A stretch of 64,000 nt of DNA from Oscillospiraceae bacterium (lineage in GTDB: Bacteria; Bacillota; Clostridia; Oscillospirales; Oscillospiraceae). The notes beneath the pieces were generated by a model. That model saw only the letters and a list, made by a program, of their open reading frames with translations. It made no database searches and had not been told where the DNA came from. The stretch spans positions 20,764 to 84,763 of the forward strand of contig JAEDIZ010000001.1 of assembly GCA_016296635.1 (NCBI GenBank), written 5' to 3'. Shown here piece by piece: positions 1-7,731 of this stretch (positions within the stretch are counted from its first letter, which is position 1; each line of letters starts with the position of its first letter). The translations under genes were made by a program, and so were the position numbers.

Positions 1-303
1 GAAAACGGTGGTTACTGCGGAACGCTGACCGAAGGAGACCTGCTTTTGGCACTGCGGTATCTCTGTGTTATGGATATGCGGCAGGCAGAGCTTCATTCCA
101 TCAGCGAAATTACGCCCCGCCGCGCGGTGCAGTCCGTGGGCGCGGATACGCGGGCGGAGGATCTTCTGCAGCTGGCGCTGGAGCAGAATTTTGTTCCGGT
201 GGTGGATGACAAGCAGGATTTTATCGGCATCGTGACCCGCAGCCGCATTCTTGCCTATTTTCTGCAGCAGCCTTCTGACGGTGCGCACGGAAGCGCACGC
301 TGA
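1..303 (+). CDS. CBS-domain protein, C-terminal fragment
   Basis: The frame is already open at base 1, so only the C-terminal ~100 residues are in the window. The visible part ends one CBS motif (GGYCGTLTEGDLLLALRYL) and contains a full second one, ending in FVPVVDDKQDFIGIVTRS. CBS pairs bind adenosyl ligands and act as sensors in enzymes, transporters or stand-alone proteins. Any catalytic domain would lie outside the window, so the function is not assigned. A TTG at 46 is not needed as a start because the CBS homology continues upstream of it. Confidence 0.75.
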   Translation, partial: ENGGYCGTLTEGDLLLALRYLCVMDMRQAELHSISEITPRRAVQSVGADTRAEDLLQLALEQNFVPVVDDKQDFIGIVTRSRILAYFLQQPSDGAHGSAR

Positions 304-367
304 AAAAATTGAAAACCATGTTTAACCTCCGTGGGTTTTGGCTATGCTTGCTCATGGAGGTGCTTTT

Positions 368-1105
368 ATGCAAAACAATGAACATTCGAACGCGCATCCG
401 GTTCGGAAATTCTTTCAGGAAAAGGGCTACTACATAGTCCTGTTCCTGTGCATCTGTGCAGTAGGAATCTCGGGCTATCTGTTTGTGTCCAATGCGATTA
501 CCGAAAAGAATTCCGCAGCCGAGCAGACGCTTTCCGTCGCTACCAGCGCCACCGTGCCCTCCGGCACCGTGACCGGCAGCACGCCGCGTCCTGCAAAGAC
601 CGATTCCGTGAACCCCGAAACCCCGCAACAGACGGTCAAAGAAGAGCCGCCCGTTTCTGCATCCGCCGATGCAGATGCGAAAATCCAGGCAGCTGCAGCG
701 CAGGTCCGTGTCTGGCCGCTTTCCGGCGAGAAAATGAACGGATACAGCGCAGACCATCTGAGCTACAACGCTACCACCCAGGACTGGCGTACCCATGAGG
801 GCGTGGATCTGGCCTGCGTGAACGGCGCTCCGGTGCGCGCTGCCTGCGCAGGGACCGTCACCGCCGTTTATGACGATGACTACTTCGGTTCCACCGTTGT
901 CATTTCCCACGCGGACGGCTACACCACGCAGTATTCCAATCTCGCCGCCATGCCCACGGTTTCCGCAGGCAGCGTTGTGGAAGCCGGCGACATCATCGGC
1001 TCCGTCGGCTCCACGGCCATGCTGGAAATCGCAGACGAACCGCATCTGCATTTCGCCGTCAGCTGCAACGGAGAATCCATCGATCCCGATCACTTTATCG
1101 ACTGA
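368..1105 (+). CDS. spoIIQ: SpoIIQ-like M23 (LytM) family protein
   Basis: A 245-residue protein with one N-terminal membrane segment (about 20-41), a low-complexity Ser/Thr/Pro linker (about 45-105) and a C-terminal LytM/M23 domain. SpoIIQ is made in the forespore and pairs with SpoIIIAH across the septum during engulfment. The zinc-ligand pattern is complete: H143 and D147 in THEGVDLA, and H226/H228 in HLHF. An intact site is known in some clostridial SpoIIQ proteins, unlike that of Bacillus subtilis. ATG 368 is chosen because GGAGG lies 7 bases upstream; a TTG at 338 has no such site. A generic M23 endopeptidase is the alternative. Confidence 0.72.
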   Translation: MQNNEHSNAHPVRKFFQEKGYYIVLFLCICAVGISGYLFVSNAITEKNSAAEQTLSVATSATVPSGTVTGSTPRPAKTDSVNPETPQQTVKEEPPVSASADADAKIQAAAAQVRVWPLSGEKMNGYSADHLSYNATTQDWRTHEGVDLACVNGAPVRAACAGTVTAVYDDDYFGSTVVISHADGYTTQYSNLAAMPTVSAGSVVEAGDIIGSVGSTAMLEIADEPHLHFAVSCNGESIDPDHFID

Positions 1106-1134
1106 AAAAGAGGGTGCAGACGCACCCTCTTTTT
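1106..1134 (+). terminator. Rho-independent terminator after spoIIQ-like gene
   Basis: The stem AGAGGGTGC / GCACCCTCT has a 4-base loop (AGAC) and is followed by a T-run. It begins at the stop codon of the spoIIQ-like gene. Confidence 0.85.
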
Positions 1135-1176
1135 CTGCCATTCTTGGTTCTCCGCACTGCCGCCTCTACGGATCCC

Positions 1177-1205
1177 TTGCTTCTTTTTTTCGGATGTGCT
1201 ATCCT
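1177..1205 (+). promoter_or_regulatory. Candidate sigma-A promoter for the Nudix gene
   Basis: TTGCTT (1177-1182), a 17-base spacer and TATCCT (1200-1205) lie 22 bases before the Nudix start and after the upstream terminator. Confidence 0.45.
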
Positions 1206-1227
1206 TTTCCCAAAGGATGTGAGACGG

Positions 1228-1791
1228 ATGCAGACACTTCGGCAGCAAATTGAACATTACGAGCCTTTCAACGAGCAGGAGGAAAGCGACAGACGCCTGA
1301 TCCTGCAGTACATGGACACCTTTCCCGATCTTCTGACCCGGGAAAATGAAATGGCGCACTTCACCGCCTCCTGCTGGATCGCCAATCACGATCAGACGAA
1401 GGTGCTGATGGCCTATCACAATCTCTACAGGTCCTGGGCGTGGCTCGGCGGTCATGCTGACGGCGAAGAGGATCTGCTGCAGGTTGCTCTGCGCGAGGCA
1501 AATGAGGAATCCGGCATTACAGGCATAAGGCCGCAGACCAAGGATATTTTTTCTCTGGAGATCCTCGGCGTGGATGCCCACCGCAAACGCGGCAGACATG
1601 TGTCCTCCCACCTGCATCTGAACGTGACCTACTTTTTCTATGCCGACGATACGCTTCCTCTCCGCGTCAAGCCCGATGAAAACAGCGCCGTGCGCTGGAT
1701 CGAAACGGGTCATGTGATGGATGAGGTCTCCGAGCCGGAGATGCGCGTGGTCTATCAGAAGCTTATGGAAAAAATGTGGCTGCTGTATTGA
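1228..1791 (+). CDS. Nudix hydrolase
   Basis: A 188-residue protein with a clear Nudix box at about residues 75-97 (GGHADGEEDLLQVALREANE followed by ESGI), the motif that binds the metal for hydrolysis of nucleoside diphosphates linked to another moiety. The substrate cannot be read from sequence. ATG 1228 has AAAGGA 10 bases upstream; the frame is open further up, but that extension crosses a terminator and a promoter. It is a single-gene unit bounded by terminators. Confidence 0.85.
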   Translation: MQTLRQQIEHYEPFNEQEESDRRLILQYMDTFPDLLTRENEMAHFTASCWIANHDQTKVLMAYHNLYRSWAWLGGHADGEEDLLQVALREANEESGITGIRPQTKDIFSLEILGVDAHRKRGRHVSSHLHLNVTYFFYADDTLPLRVKPDENSAVRWIETGHVMDEVSEPEMRVVYQKLMEKMWLLY

Positions 1792-1798
1792 ATAGCAG

Positions 1799-1828
1799 AA
1801 AGACCGTGGACGATCGTCCGCGGTCTTT
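1799..1828. terminator. Bidirectional terminator between convergent genes
   Basis: A near-perfect palindrome, AAAGACCG...CGGTCTTT, with GGACGATCGTCC at its centre. It sits between the Nudix gene (+) and blaR1 (-), which converge here. Confidence 0.7.
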
Positions 1829-1836
1829 GTTATTTC

Positions 1837-3720
1837 TTATTCCGGCAGGATCACTTCAAAAACATACTCGATCTCGTAAATTTCTTCCTGCCCGTTTACA
1901 TCCTGCGAAAAACTGCAGCGCACGGAGTAAACAGCGCTGTAGTTTGCCAGCGGCAGCATGAACTCCTCCTGCAGCTCCTGCGTGTACGGCGCTTCCCCGT
2001 TCAGCCCTTCGACCGTAATTTCTATGCTGTCAGGCGTCTGCGCGTAGAAGATCAGCTGCACATCCTGCACATCCACGCCTTCCAGTCTGCCAATGCCGTC
2101 TTTCAGCGGCTCCGGCAGAACCTGCGCTTCGCCGCTAACCGTGTGGGACAGAACGATCGGTTCACACGGAATGAATTCTCCTTCCGGCGTGATATCCGCC
2201 CCGAAATTGAGCCCCATCTCGCAGGGCAGTGTGTAGAGCGTTTCTTCGATCGGCGCCAGCAGGCTCATCACGTAGTCCCAGTCCGGCGGCTGCTGCAGAT
2301 AATACAGCTCTGAGTACCGCCGCTCCTTTTTGAGCGGCATACTGATGTCAACGCTCTGATCGGTCAGGCTCAAAGACACAAGCCCGTCCTGCGTGTGAAA
2401 GAGCGCAAACAGATTCAGCCCCTCATACTTCGGCGCCGCGTAACGCCCGGTCAGCTTCCAGACCGGCAGCTTTTCCACATAGGAAAGCAGCGCCCGGGGA
2501 TCGGCGCACCGGTAGTTGCGGGCGCTTCCGTTCTCATAGACCGTCACACCCGTCTTTTCTTCCGGCAGCAGAGACAGCTCCCGATAGGAAAAGGTCTGCG
2601 CCGCGGGTTTCGTATCGTAGGCCAGCGTCGCCCAACCGCTGCTGATGATGAGACCGAAAAACAACGCACCTGCCAGAACTGCACCAAACAGTTTCCTGCC
2701 GGGCTTCACAATGCTTTTGAGTCGGTAGCGAAGCGCCTTTGCGTCCGCGGAAAGGCAGGTGGTGAAGCCCCGCGCATCCCCTGCCGTGCTGAGGATCAGA
2801 TTCGCATACTGCTCTCTGCGTGCCGCATCCGCGTTTTCCAGCACCATTTCGTCGCAGGAAAGCTCCAGATCCTCGGCGCATTTTTTCATGGCGATCCACA
2901 TAAAAGGATTGAACCAGCACATGGCCGTGCAGAATCGCAGAAAGAATTTCGTCTGGCTGTCGCAGCGGAGAATGTGCGCCAGCTCATGGCGCAAAATCAG
3001 CTCCAGATCTTCCTGTGTATATGATTTTTCAGGCAGCACCACGCGCATGGTTTTCTGAAAAAGTCCAACCGAAAGCGGCGTCCCGGTCTGCCCGGAGTAG
3101 ACCACCTTCAGCTTTGCCTTTTTGAGTCCCGCGTCTTTCGTCTGCAGATCCTCCCAGTATTTCAGAAGCGTTGGATCTGTGGCCGGCTCTGCATTGCGCA
3201 GGATCTTTTTCCTGAAAACAAGGTGCTGCCCAATGCCGAAAATCAGCACCAGCGCAAAACCGACTGCCCATAGAATCGCACCGTATCGCAGAACTGTCCT
3301 GCTGACATGCAGCACCAGCTTCGGTGCGGACGGACGCATATAACTGTAGGTGGTAATATACAGAAAATTCGGGATCAGCCACAGAACTGCCACAGTTCTC
3401 GCCCGGATCAGCCGCCGCAGCAGCGGCAGCAGCGCCAGAAGCAGCATATCATACAGGCAGATGTGCAGAAAGACCCCCAAAAAGCTTTCCAGCAGGTCCT
3501 TTGCCAAATGCACTTCCCCTCCGCTGATCACAAGCGTGATCACCGGCAGCAGAACAACATAGAGCGGCAGCAGCGTCGGGGAGATCAGCGGCGCCCAGCG
3601 TTTTTGCAGCTCCCGCTCCTCTCCCGGTTCTCTCTCTCCGAGACGAAACCAGATCCCGGCGTCCACCACCAGACTGAACAGTGCAGCGAAAAAGCCGCGA
3701 AGCAGATTGTCTTCACTCAT
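1837..3720 (-). CDS. blaR1: BlaR1/MecR1-type M56 metallopeptidase sensor
   Basis: A 627-residue membrane protein with about four hydrophobic segments (9-26, 46-66, 82-102, 144-166), a cytoplasmic zinc peptidase domain with HELAH at 245-249, a further membrane segment near 341-365 and a C-terminal extracytoplasmic region of about 260 residues. In this family, ligand sensing outside triggers the M56 domain, which leads to cleavage of the paired BlaI repressor. The C-terminal region shows no SxxK/KTG set of a penicillin-binding sensor, so the signal may not be a beta-lactam. It overlaps blaI by 4 bases (ATGA), so the two are co-translated. Confidence 0.82.
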   Translation of the reverse strand: MSEDNLLRGFFAALFSLVVDAGIWFRLGEREPGEERELQKRWAPLISPTLLPLYVVLLPVITLVISGGEVHLAKDLLESFLGVFLHICLYDMLLLALLPLLRRLIRARTVAVLWLIPNFLYITTYSYMRPSAPKLVLHVSRTVLRYGAILWAVGFALVLIFGIGQHLVFRKKILRNAEPATDPTLLKYWEDLQTKDAGLKKAKLKVVYSGQTGTPLSVGLFQKTMRVVLPEKSYTQEDLELILRHELAHILRCDSQTKFFLRFCTAMCWFNPFMWIAMKKCAEDLELSCDEMVLENADAARREQYANLILSTAGDARGFTTCLSADAKALRYRLKSIVKPGRKLFGAVLAGALFFGLIISSGWATLAYDTKPAAQTFSYRELSLLPEEKTGVTVYENGSARNYRCADPRALLSYVEKLPVWKLTGRYAAPKYEGLNLFALFHTQDGLVSLSLTDQSVDISMPLKKERRYSELYYLQQPPDWDYVMSLLAPIEETLYTLPCEMGLNFGADITPEGEFIPCEPIVLSHTVSGEAQVLPEPLKDGIGRLEGVDVQDVQLIFYAQTPDSIEITVEGLNGEAPYTQELQEEFMLPLANYSAVYSVRCSFSQDVNGQEEIYEIEYVFEVILPE

Positions 3721-4094
3721 AGCCGGTTCTCCTTCAGCAGCTGCCGCAGCTCCTCGATCTCCTCTTTGGAAAGTCCGCTGTCGCAGAGCGCGGAGGCAAA
3801 GGCTGTCATGCTGCCGCCGCAGAGCTTGCGGATGAAGGATTCGGACTGGCTGGACAGATAGTCATGCTTTTCCACCAACGGCGTATAGACGCTGCCGCGG
3901 CCTTCCTTCTGAATGCGGAGAAAGCCCCGTTCCGCCAACCGGCCCAAAAGCGTCAGCAGCGTGGTCGCAGCCATGGGCGGCTCCCGGTTCAGGTTCTTTT
4001 CGATCTCTTTTCTTGTTGCCGGTGCTTCGCAGCGCCATACGGCCTGCATGACTTCCAACTCGCTGTCCGGCAGACGGTGCAGTTCTGTTTTCAT
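3717..4094 (-). CDS. blaI: BlaI/MecI/CopY-family repressor
   Basis: A 125-residue winged-helix repressor of the Penicillinase_R family. Residues 1-80 carry the DNA-binding domain (LPDSELEVMQAVW at the N-terminus, ATTLLTLLGRLAERGFL in the recognition region), and the rest is a helical dimerisation tail. It is first in a two-gene operon with the M56 sensor. Start ATG 4094 has GGGAGG 8 bases upstream. Two family-type operators overlap its promoter, so autoregulation is expected. No beta-lactamase gene is adjacent. Confidence 0.9.
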   Translation of the reverse strand: MKTELHRLPDSELEVMQAVWRCEAPATRKEIEKNLNREPPMAATTLLTLLGRLAERGFLRIQKEGRGSVYTPLVEKHDYLSSQSESFIRKLCGGSMTAFASALCDSGLSKEEIEELRQLLKENRL

Positions 4095-4109
4095 CGAAAA
4101 GCCTCCCTT

Positions 4110-4121
4110 CTACATTTGTAG
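4110..4121. promoter_or_regulatory. BlaI-type operator, proximal
   Basis: CTACATTTGTAG is a dyad of the TACA-N-TGTA type bound by BlaI/MecI. It lies between the -10 element and the blaI ribosome-binding site. Confidence 0.75.
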
Positions 4122-4130
4122 TACATATAT

Positions 4131-4159
4131 ATTCTACACTTGTAGAAAGAGATTGTCAA
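4131..4159 (-). promoter_or_regulatory. blaI-blaR1 promoter
   Basis: On the minus strand, TTGACA (4159-4154), a 17-base spacer and TAGAAT (4136-4131). Both operators flank or overlap the -10, as expected for repression by blocking polymerase. Confidence 0.8.
4134..4145. promoter_or_regulatory. BlaI-type operator, distal
   Basis: CTACACTTGTAG is the second copy of the operator, 24 bases centre to centre from the proximal one. It overlaps the -10 element and the spacer of the blaI promoter. Confidence 0.75.
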
Positions 4160-4177
4160 TCTGTTTCGGAATGAAAA

Positions 4178-4205
4178 GGCACCGTCCTACGATTCGGACG
4201 GTGCC
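4178..4205. terminator. Terminator between lpdA and the blaI promoter
   Basis: GGCACCGTCC and GGACGGTGCC form a 10-bp perfect stem with an 8-base loop. T-rich tracts lie on both sides. It would end lpdA transcripts on the minus strand. Confidence 0.75.
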
Positions 4206-4231
4206 TCTTAGATTCTTTTTTGCCTGATTGC

Positions 4232-5599
4232 TCAGATCATGAACAGCGCTTCGCGGATGACCTCTGCCACGGACGGATGCGGGAACACGATCTTGTCGAG
4301 GTGTTCCTTCGGCAGCTTGGAGTAGACCATGGCGGCTGCGCCGTAGATGATTTCGGAAGCGTAGGAGCCAACCATATGCACGCCGAGGATCTGACGGTTT
4401 TTGGTGTCGTAAATCAGCTTGACAAAGCCGTCACCCTTCAGATTTTCTGCCACATAACGGCCGGAGAGCATCATGGGGGCCTTCACGACCTTGACCTGCA
4501 GACCCTTATCCTTGGCACTCTGTTCGGTCTCACCAACGCTGGCAACTTCGGGGTTGGTGTAGATGACGGAGGGGATGATGGAGTAGTCGATCTTGTCCTT
4601 CTTGCCGAGAATGTGGTTGACGGCAACCTCGGCTTCTCTGTAAGCGGTATGAGCCAGCATCAGCTTGCCGTTGCAGTCGCCGATGGCATAGACGCCGGGC
4701 ACGCTGGTGCAGAGATGCTCGTCGGTGACGATGGCGCTGCGGTTCATTTCAAGACCGAGTACCTCGGTGTTGAGTCCGGTCACATCTGCGCGGCGGCCGG
4801 AGGAAAGCAGAACGCGGTCGCAGGAAATGGTGTGCTGACCGGCTGCATCGGAATAGGTGACGGTGTTGGTGCCGACAGCTTCGACCTTTGCGTTGAGGCA
4901 GAAGGTCATGCCCTCTTTTTCATAGGTGCTCATCAGCAGATTGCAGATTTCCGGATCCGTGGGGCCGGCGATCTTCGGCATCATTTCCACAACCGTGACC
5001 TTGGTGCCGATGGTGGCAAAATAGCAGGCCATTTCCAAACCGATGACGCCGCCGCCGATGCAGACCAGCTCCTTCGGCTGCTCCTTGAGATCAAGGATCT
5101 CGCGGTTGGTCATGACGAAGCCGCTGGCAATGCCTTCCTTGACGCCGGGGATCGGAGGAACAACGGCGCAGGAGCCGGATGCAATGATGAGATTTTTGCC
5201 GCAGAGGACATCGCTTCCCGCCTCGACCTCAAAGCCTTCCGCACCCTTGCCGCGGATTCTGCCTTCGGCGGTAAAGACCTTGACGCCGTTGGCTTTCATG
5301 GCTGCGCCGACACCGCGCACGAGAGTCTTGACGACTTTATCCTTGCGCTCGATAACGGCAGCGTGGTTGAACGAAACATTTTCTGCGGTGACGCCGTAAT
5401 CCGCGCCATGTTTTGCGGAGGAATACTGCTTTGCACAGTAAAGAAGACTCTTGGTGGGTACGCAGCCTTCATTGAGGCAGGTGCCGCCCAGCGCACGCTT
5501 TTCGATCAGCGCAGCGGACAGACCGCCCTGTGCGGCACGCTCTGCGCAGAGATAACCGGCGGGGCCGCCGCCGATGATGACAACATCAAATTTTTCCAT
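4232..5599 (-). CDS. lpdA: Dihydrolipoyl dehydrogenase (E3 / L-protein)
   Basis: A 455-residue FAD-dependent disulfide oxidoreductase that reoxidises dihydrolipoamide with NAD+. Visible are the FAD site (GGGPAGYLCAE, 10-20), the redox disulfide C41/C46 in GGTCLNEGC, an NAD-binding GGGVIGLEMA motif, and the C-terminal His-Glu pair (HPSVAEVIRE, H441/E446). No E1/E2 or glycine-cleavage genes are adjacent, so its partner complex is unknown from this window; the glycine cleavage system is one possibility. AGGAG lies 10 bases before ATG 5599. A 21-bp palindrome overlaps its likely -10 element. Confidence 0.93.
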   Translation of the reverse strand: MEKFDVVIIGGGPAGYLCAERAAQGGLSAALIEKRALGGTCLNEGCVPTKSLLYCAKQYSSAKHGADYGVTAENVSFNHAAVIERKDKVVKTLVRGVGAAMKANGVKVFTAEGRIRGKGAEGFEVEAGSDVLCGKNLIIASGSCAVVPPIPGVKEGIASGFVMTNREILDLKEQPKELVCIGGGVIGLEMACYFATIGTKVTVVEMMPKIAGPTDPEICNLLMSTYEKEGMTFCLNAKVEAVGTNTVTYSDAAGQHTISCDRVLLSSGRRADVTGLNTEVLGLEMNRSAIVTDEHLCTSVPGVYAIGDCNGKLMLAHTAYREAEVAVNHILGKKDKIDYSIIPSVIYTNPEVASVGETEQSAKDKGLQVKVVKAPMMLSGRYVAENLKGDGFVKLIYDTKNRQILGVHMVGSYASEIIYGAAAMVYSKLPKEHLDKIVFPHPSVAEVIREALFMI

Positions 5600-5655
5600 A
5601 GCGGAAAATCTCCTATTTCAATTTTTTTATAAGGCACAACAAAAATAATATATCT

Positions 5656-5676
5656 TATGCCATACAGTATAGCATA
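5656..5676. promoter_or_regulatory. Near-perfect 21-bp palindrome over the lpdA -10 region
   Basis: TATGCCATAC, a central A, then GTATAGCATA: all arm positions pair except 5661/5671. On the minus strand it contains TGC-TATACT (-10 at 5671-5666), an extended -10 for lpdA. This looks like a repressor operator. I cannot assign it to a known regulator family. Confidence 0.55.
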
Positions 5677-5808
5677 GTTTTCCGTATTTGTATATCGATT
5701 TTCTTATATTTATTGAAAAATTTTTATTTTTTTCTATTGAATGTGGTTTCTATAAATAAAAAAACGAATTTTTTCGTACATTTAACATAAATAAAGGAGA
5801 AACAACAT

Positions 5809-5886
5809 ATGTTGATTTTTTACCGGAACCGGGTAAAATGGAAAAAGATATGGAAACGGATACGGAAAGGACAGAAATCATGGTAA
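5809..5886 (+). CDS. Short basic leader ORF overlapping pepP start
   Basis: A 25-codon frame starting at ATG 5809 with a strong AAAGGAG 9 bases upstream, better than the site of the following gene. It ends at TAA 5884-5886, just inside the aminopeptidase gene that starts at ATG 5880, so the two would be translationally coupled. The peptide has ten Lys/Arg, three Trp and no acidic residue. It may be a coupling leader only, or a functional peptide. It is shorter than most gene callers accept. Confidence 0.45.
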   Translation: MLIFYRNRVKWKKIWKRIRKGQKSW

Positions 5887-7673
5887 AACAGCCTTACGCC
5901 GGGCGTCTGACGGCGCTGCGGGCACGGATGCGGGAAAACGGAATTGACGCGTATATCATCGTCACGGATGATTTTCACGGGTCTGAATATGTGGGCGATT
6001 ATTTTAAGTGCCGGGAATTCATATCCGGCTTTGACGGCTCCGCGGGGACGCTGGTCGTGACGGAACAAGAGGCCGGCCTTTGGACGGACGGGCGCTATTT
6101 TCTGCAGGCGCGTGATCAGCTGGCGGGAACCGGCATCGAACTGCGGAAAATGGGCGATCCCGGCGTGCCGACCATCACGGAATATCTGAAAACCGCCGTG
6201 CCGGAAAACGGCTGCGTCGGCTATGACGGCAGAACCATTTCCGCAGGCTTTGCGGACAGCATTGCCCGGGCGCTGGAATCGAAAACGGTACGCTTCCGGC
6301 AGGATGCAGATCTTGCAGGCGAGCTTTGGGAAAACCGACCGGAATTTCCTCATGCGCCGATCTGGCTTCTGAATGACAGATACACGGGCATGAGCCGGGC
6401 GGAAAAGCTGCGCAGCCTGCGGGAAAAGCTGCAGCAGGCAGGCGCTGATTCGGCGATCATTGCCTCGCTGGATGACATCGCGTGGCTTTATAACTTCCGC
6501 GGCAGCGATGTGGAGTATAACCCCGTTGCCATGAGCTATACGCTGGTTTCGCAGACTGACGCCGTGCTTTATATCAGCCCGGAGGCGGTATCAAAGGAGA
6601 TCGCGCAGGAATTTGCGGCGGACGGCATTTCTCTGAAGCCGTATCTGCAGATCTACGAGGATGCAAAGCATCTGAAAGGCGGCGTGCTTTTAGACGGGCG
6701 CAGCATCAATGTCGCGCTGCGCAGCGCCCTCGGAAAGACTGCATACTGCATCCCGATGCCAAATCCGACAACGCTGCAGAAAGCGGTCAAGACGCCGACA
6801 GAATGTGAAAACATGCGTCTGGCGCATATCCGCGACGGCGTTGCCATGACGAAGCTGATCTGCTGGCTCAAGCATCTGCCGGATGTTTCTGCGGTCACAG
6901 AGATGGATGTCAGCCGGAAGCTGGAGCAGCTGCGCAGACAGCAGCCGGACTATCTGCAGCCGAGTTTTCCGTCTATCGTGGCTGCCGGTGCCCACGGCGC
7001 GATCATCCACTACGAGCCGACAGACAAGACAGATGTGCCGCTTGAAAAGGACAGCTTTGTGCTGATGGACACGGGCGCTCATTTTCTGCAGGGCACCACG
7101 GACATTACCCGCACGGTGGCGCTGGGCCGCATAACGGAAAAACAGAAGATTCACTACACGGCAGTTCTGCGCGGAAACCTCGGTATCTTGGATGCGTGTC
7201 TGAAATACGGCTGCACGGGGGTGCATCTGGATGCAATCGCAAGGATGCCTTTGTGGGAGCTGGGGCTTGACTACAACCACGGAACGGGACACGGCGTCGG
7301 TTACCTTCTCAATGTGCATGAGGGGCCGAACCACATCGGACTCAAGGACAGAAACGGCGGCATGGGTACGGTGTTCGAGCCGGGGATGATCACCTCTGAC
7401 GAGCCGGGACTTTACCTTGAGGGAGAATACGGCATCCGGTTGGAAAACCTTGTGCTGACAGTAGACCGCGAAACAACGGAATACGGCAGATTCCTCGGCT
7501 TTGAAGCGCTGACGATGGTGCCCTTTGACCGGGATGCGATTTTGCCGGAGTGCATGACGGAGCGGGAAAGAAAAACGCTCAATACATATCATGCCCGGGT
7601 TTACGAAATAATTGCACCGTATCTGACGAAGGAAGAGGCCGGCTGGCTGCGGGTGCAGACGCTGCCGCTGTAA
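5880..7673 (+). CDS. pepP: Xaa-Pro aminopeptidase (M24B, long form)
   Basis: A 597-residue aminopeptidase P that removes N-terminal residues next to proline. It has the three-part long architecture: two creatinase-type N-terminal domains (about 1-290) and a C-terminal pita-bread catalytic domain. The five metal ligands are visible: Asp in LMDTGAH and in TTDITRT, His in GTGHGVGY, Glu in TSDEPGLY and in GIRLENL. ATG 5880 is preferred because AAAGGA lies 8 bases upstream and the leader ORF ends there; ATG 5838 would add 14 residues without a good site. Confidence 0.9.
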   Translation: MVKQPYAGRLTALRARMRENGIDAYIIVTDDFHGSEYVGDYFKCREFISGFDGSAGTLVVTEQEAGLWTDGRYFLQARDQLAGTGIELRKMGDPGVPTITEYLKTAVPENGCVGYDGRTISAGFADSIARALESKTVRFRQDADLAGELWENRPEFPHAPIWLLNDRYTGMSRAEKLRSLREKLQQAGADSAIIASLDDIAWLYNFRGSDVEYNPVAMSYTLVSQTDAVLYISPEAVSKEIAQEFAADGISLKPYLQIYEDAKHLKGGVLLDGRSINVALRSALGKTAYCIPMPNPTTLQKAVKTPTECENMRLAHIRDGVAMTKLICWLKHLPDVSAVTEMDVSRKLEQLRRQQPDYLQPSFPSIVAAGAHGAIIHYEPTDKTDVPLEKDSFVLMDTGAHFLQGTTDITRTVALGRITEKQKIHYTAVLRGNLGILDACLKYGCTGVHLDAIARMPLWELGLDYNHGTGHGVGYLLNVHEGPNHIGLKDRNGGMGTVFEPGMITSDEPGLYLEGEYGIRLENLVLTVDRETTEYGRFLGFEALTMVPFDRDAILPECMTERERKTLNTYHARVYEIIAPYLTKEEAGWLRVQTLPL

Positions 7674-7682
7674 AAAAAGAAG

Positions 7683-7714
7683 AATCCGCGCAGACAGTTT
7701 TGTCTGCGCGGATT
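7683..7714. terminator. Bidirectional terminator between pepP and nudF
   Basis: A 14-bp perfect stem AATCCGCGCAGACA / TGTCTGCGCGGATT with a GTTT loop, between convergent genes. Confidence 0.85.
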
Positions 7715-7731
7715 TTGACATATTCAGAGTT

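Noticed and set aside
5838..5879. Alternative start of pepP at ATG 5838
   Set aside because: No good ribosome-binding site; ATG 5880 has AAAGGA at 8 bases and fits the leader-ORF overlap.
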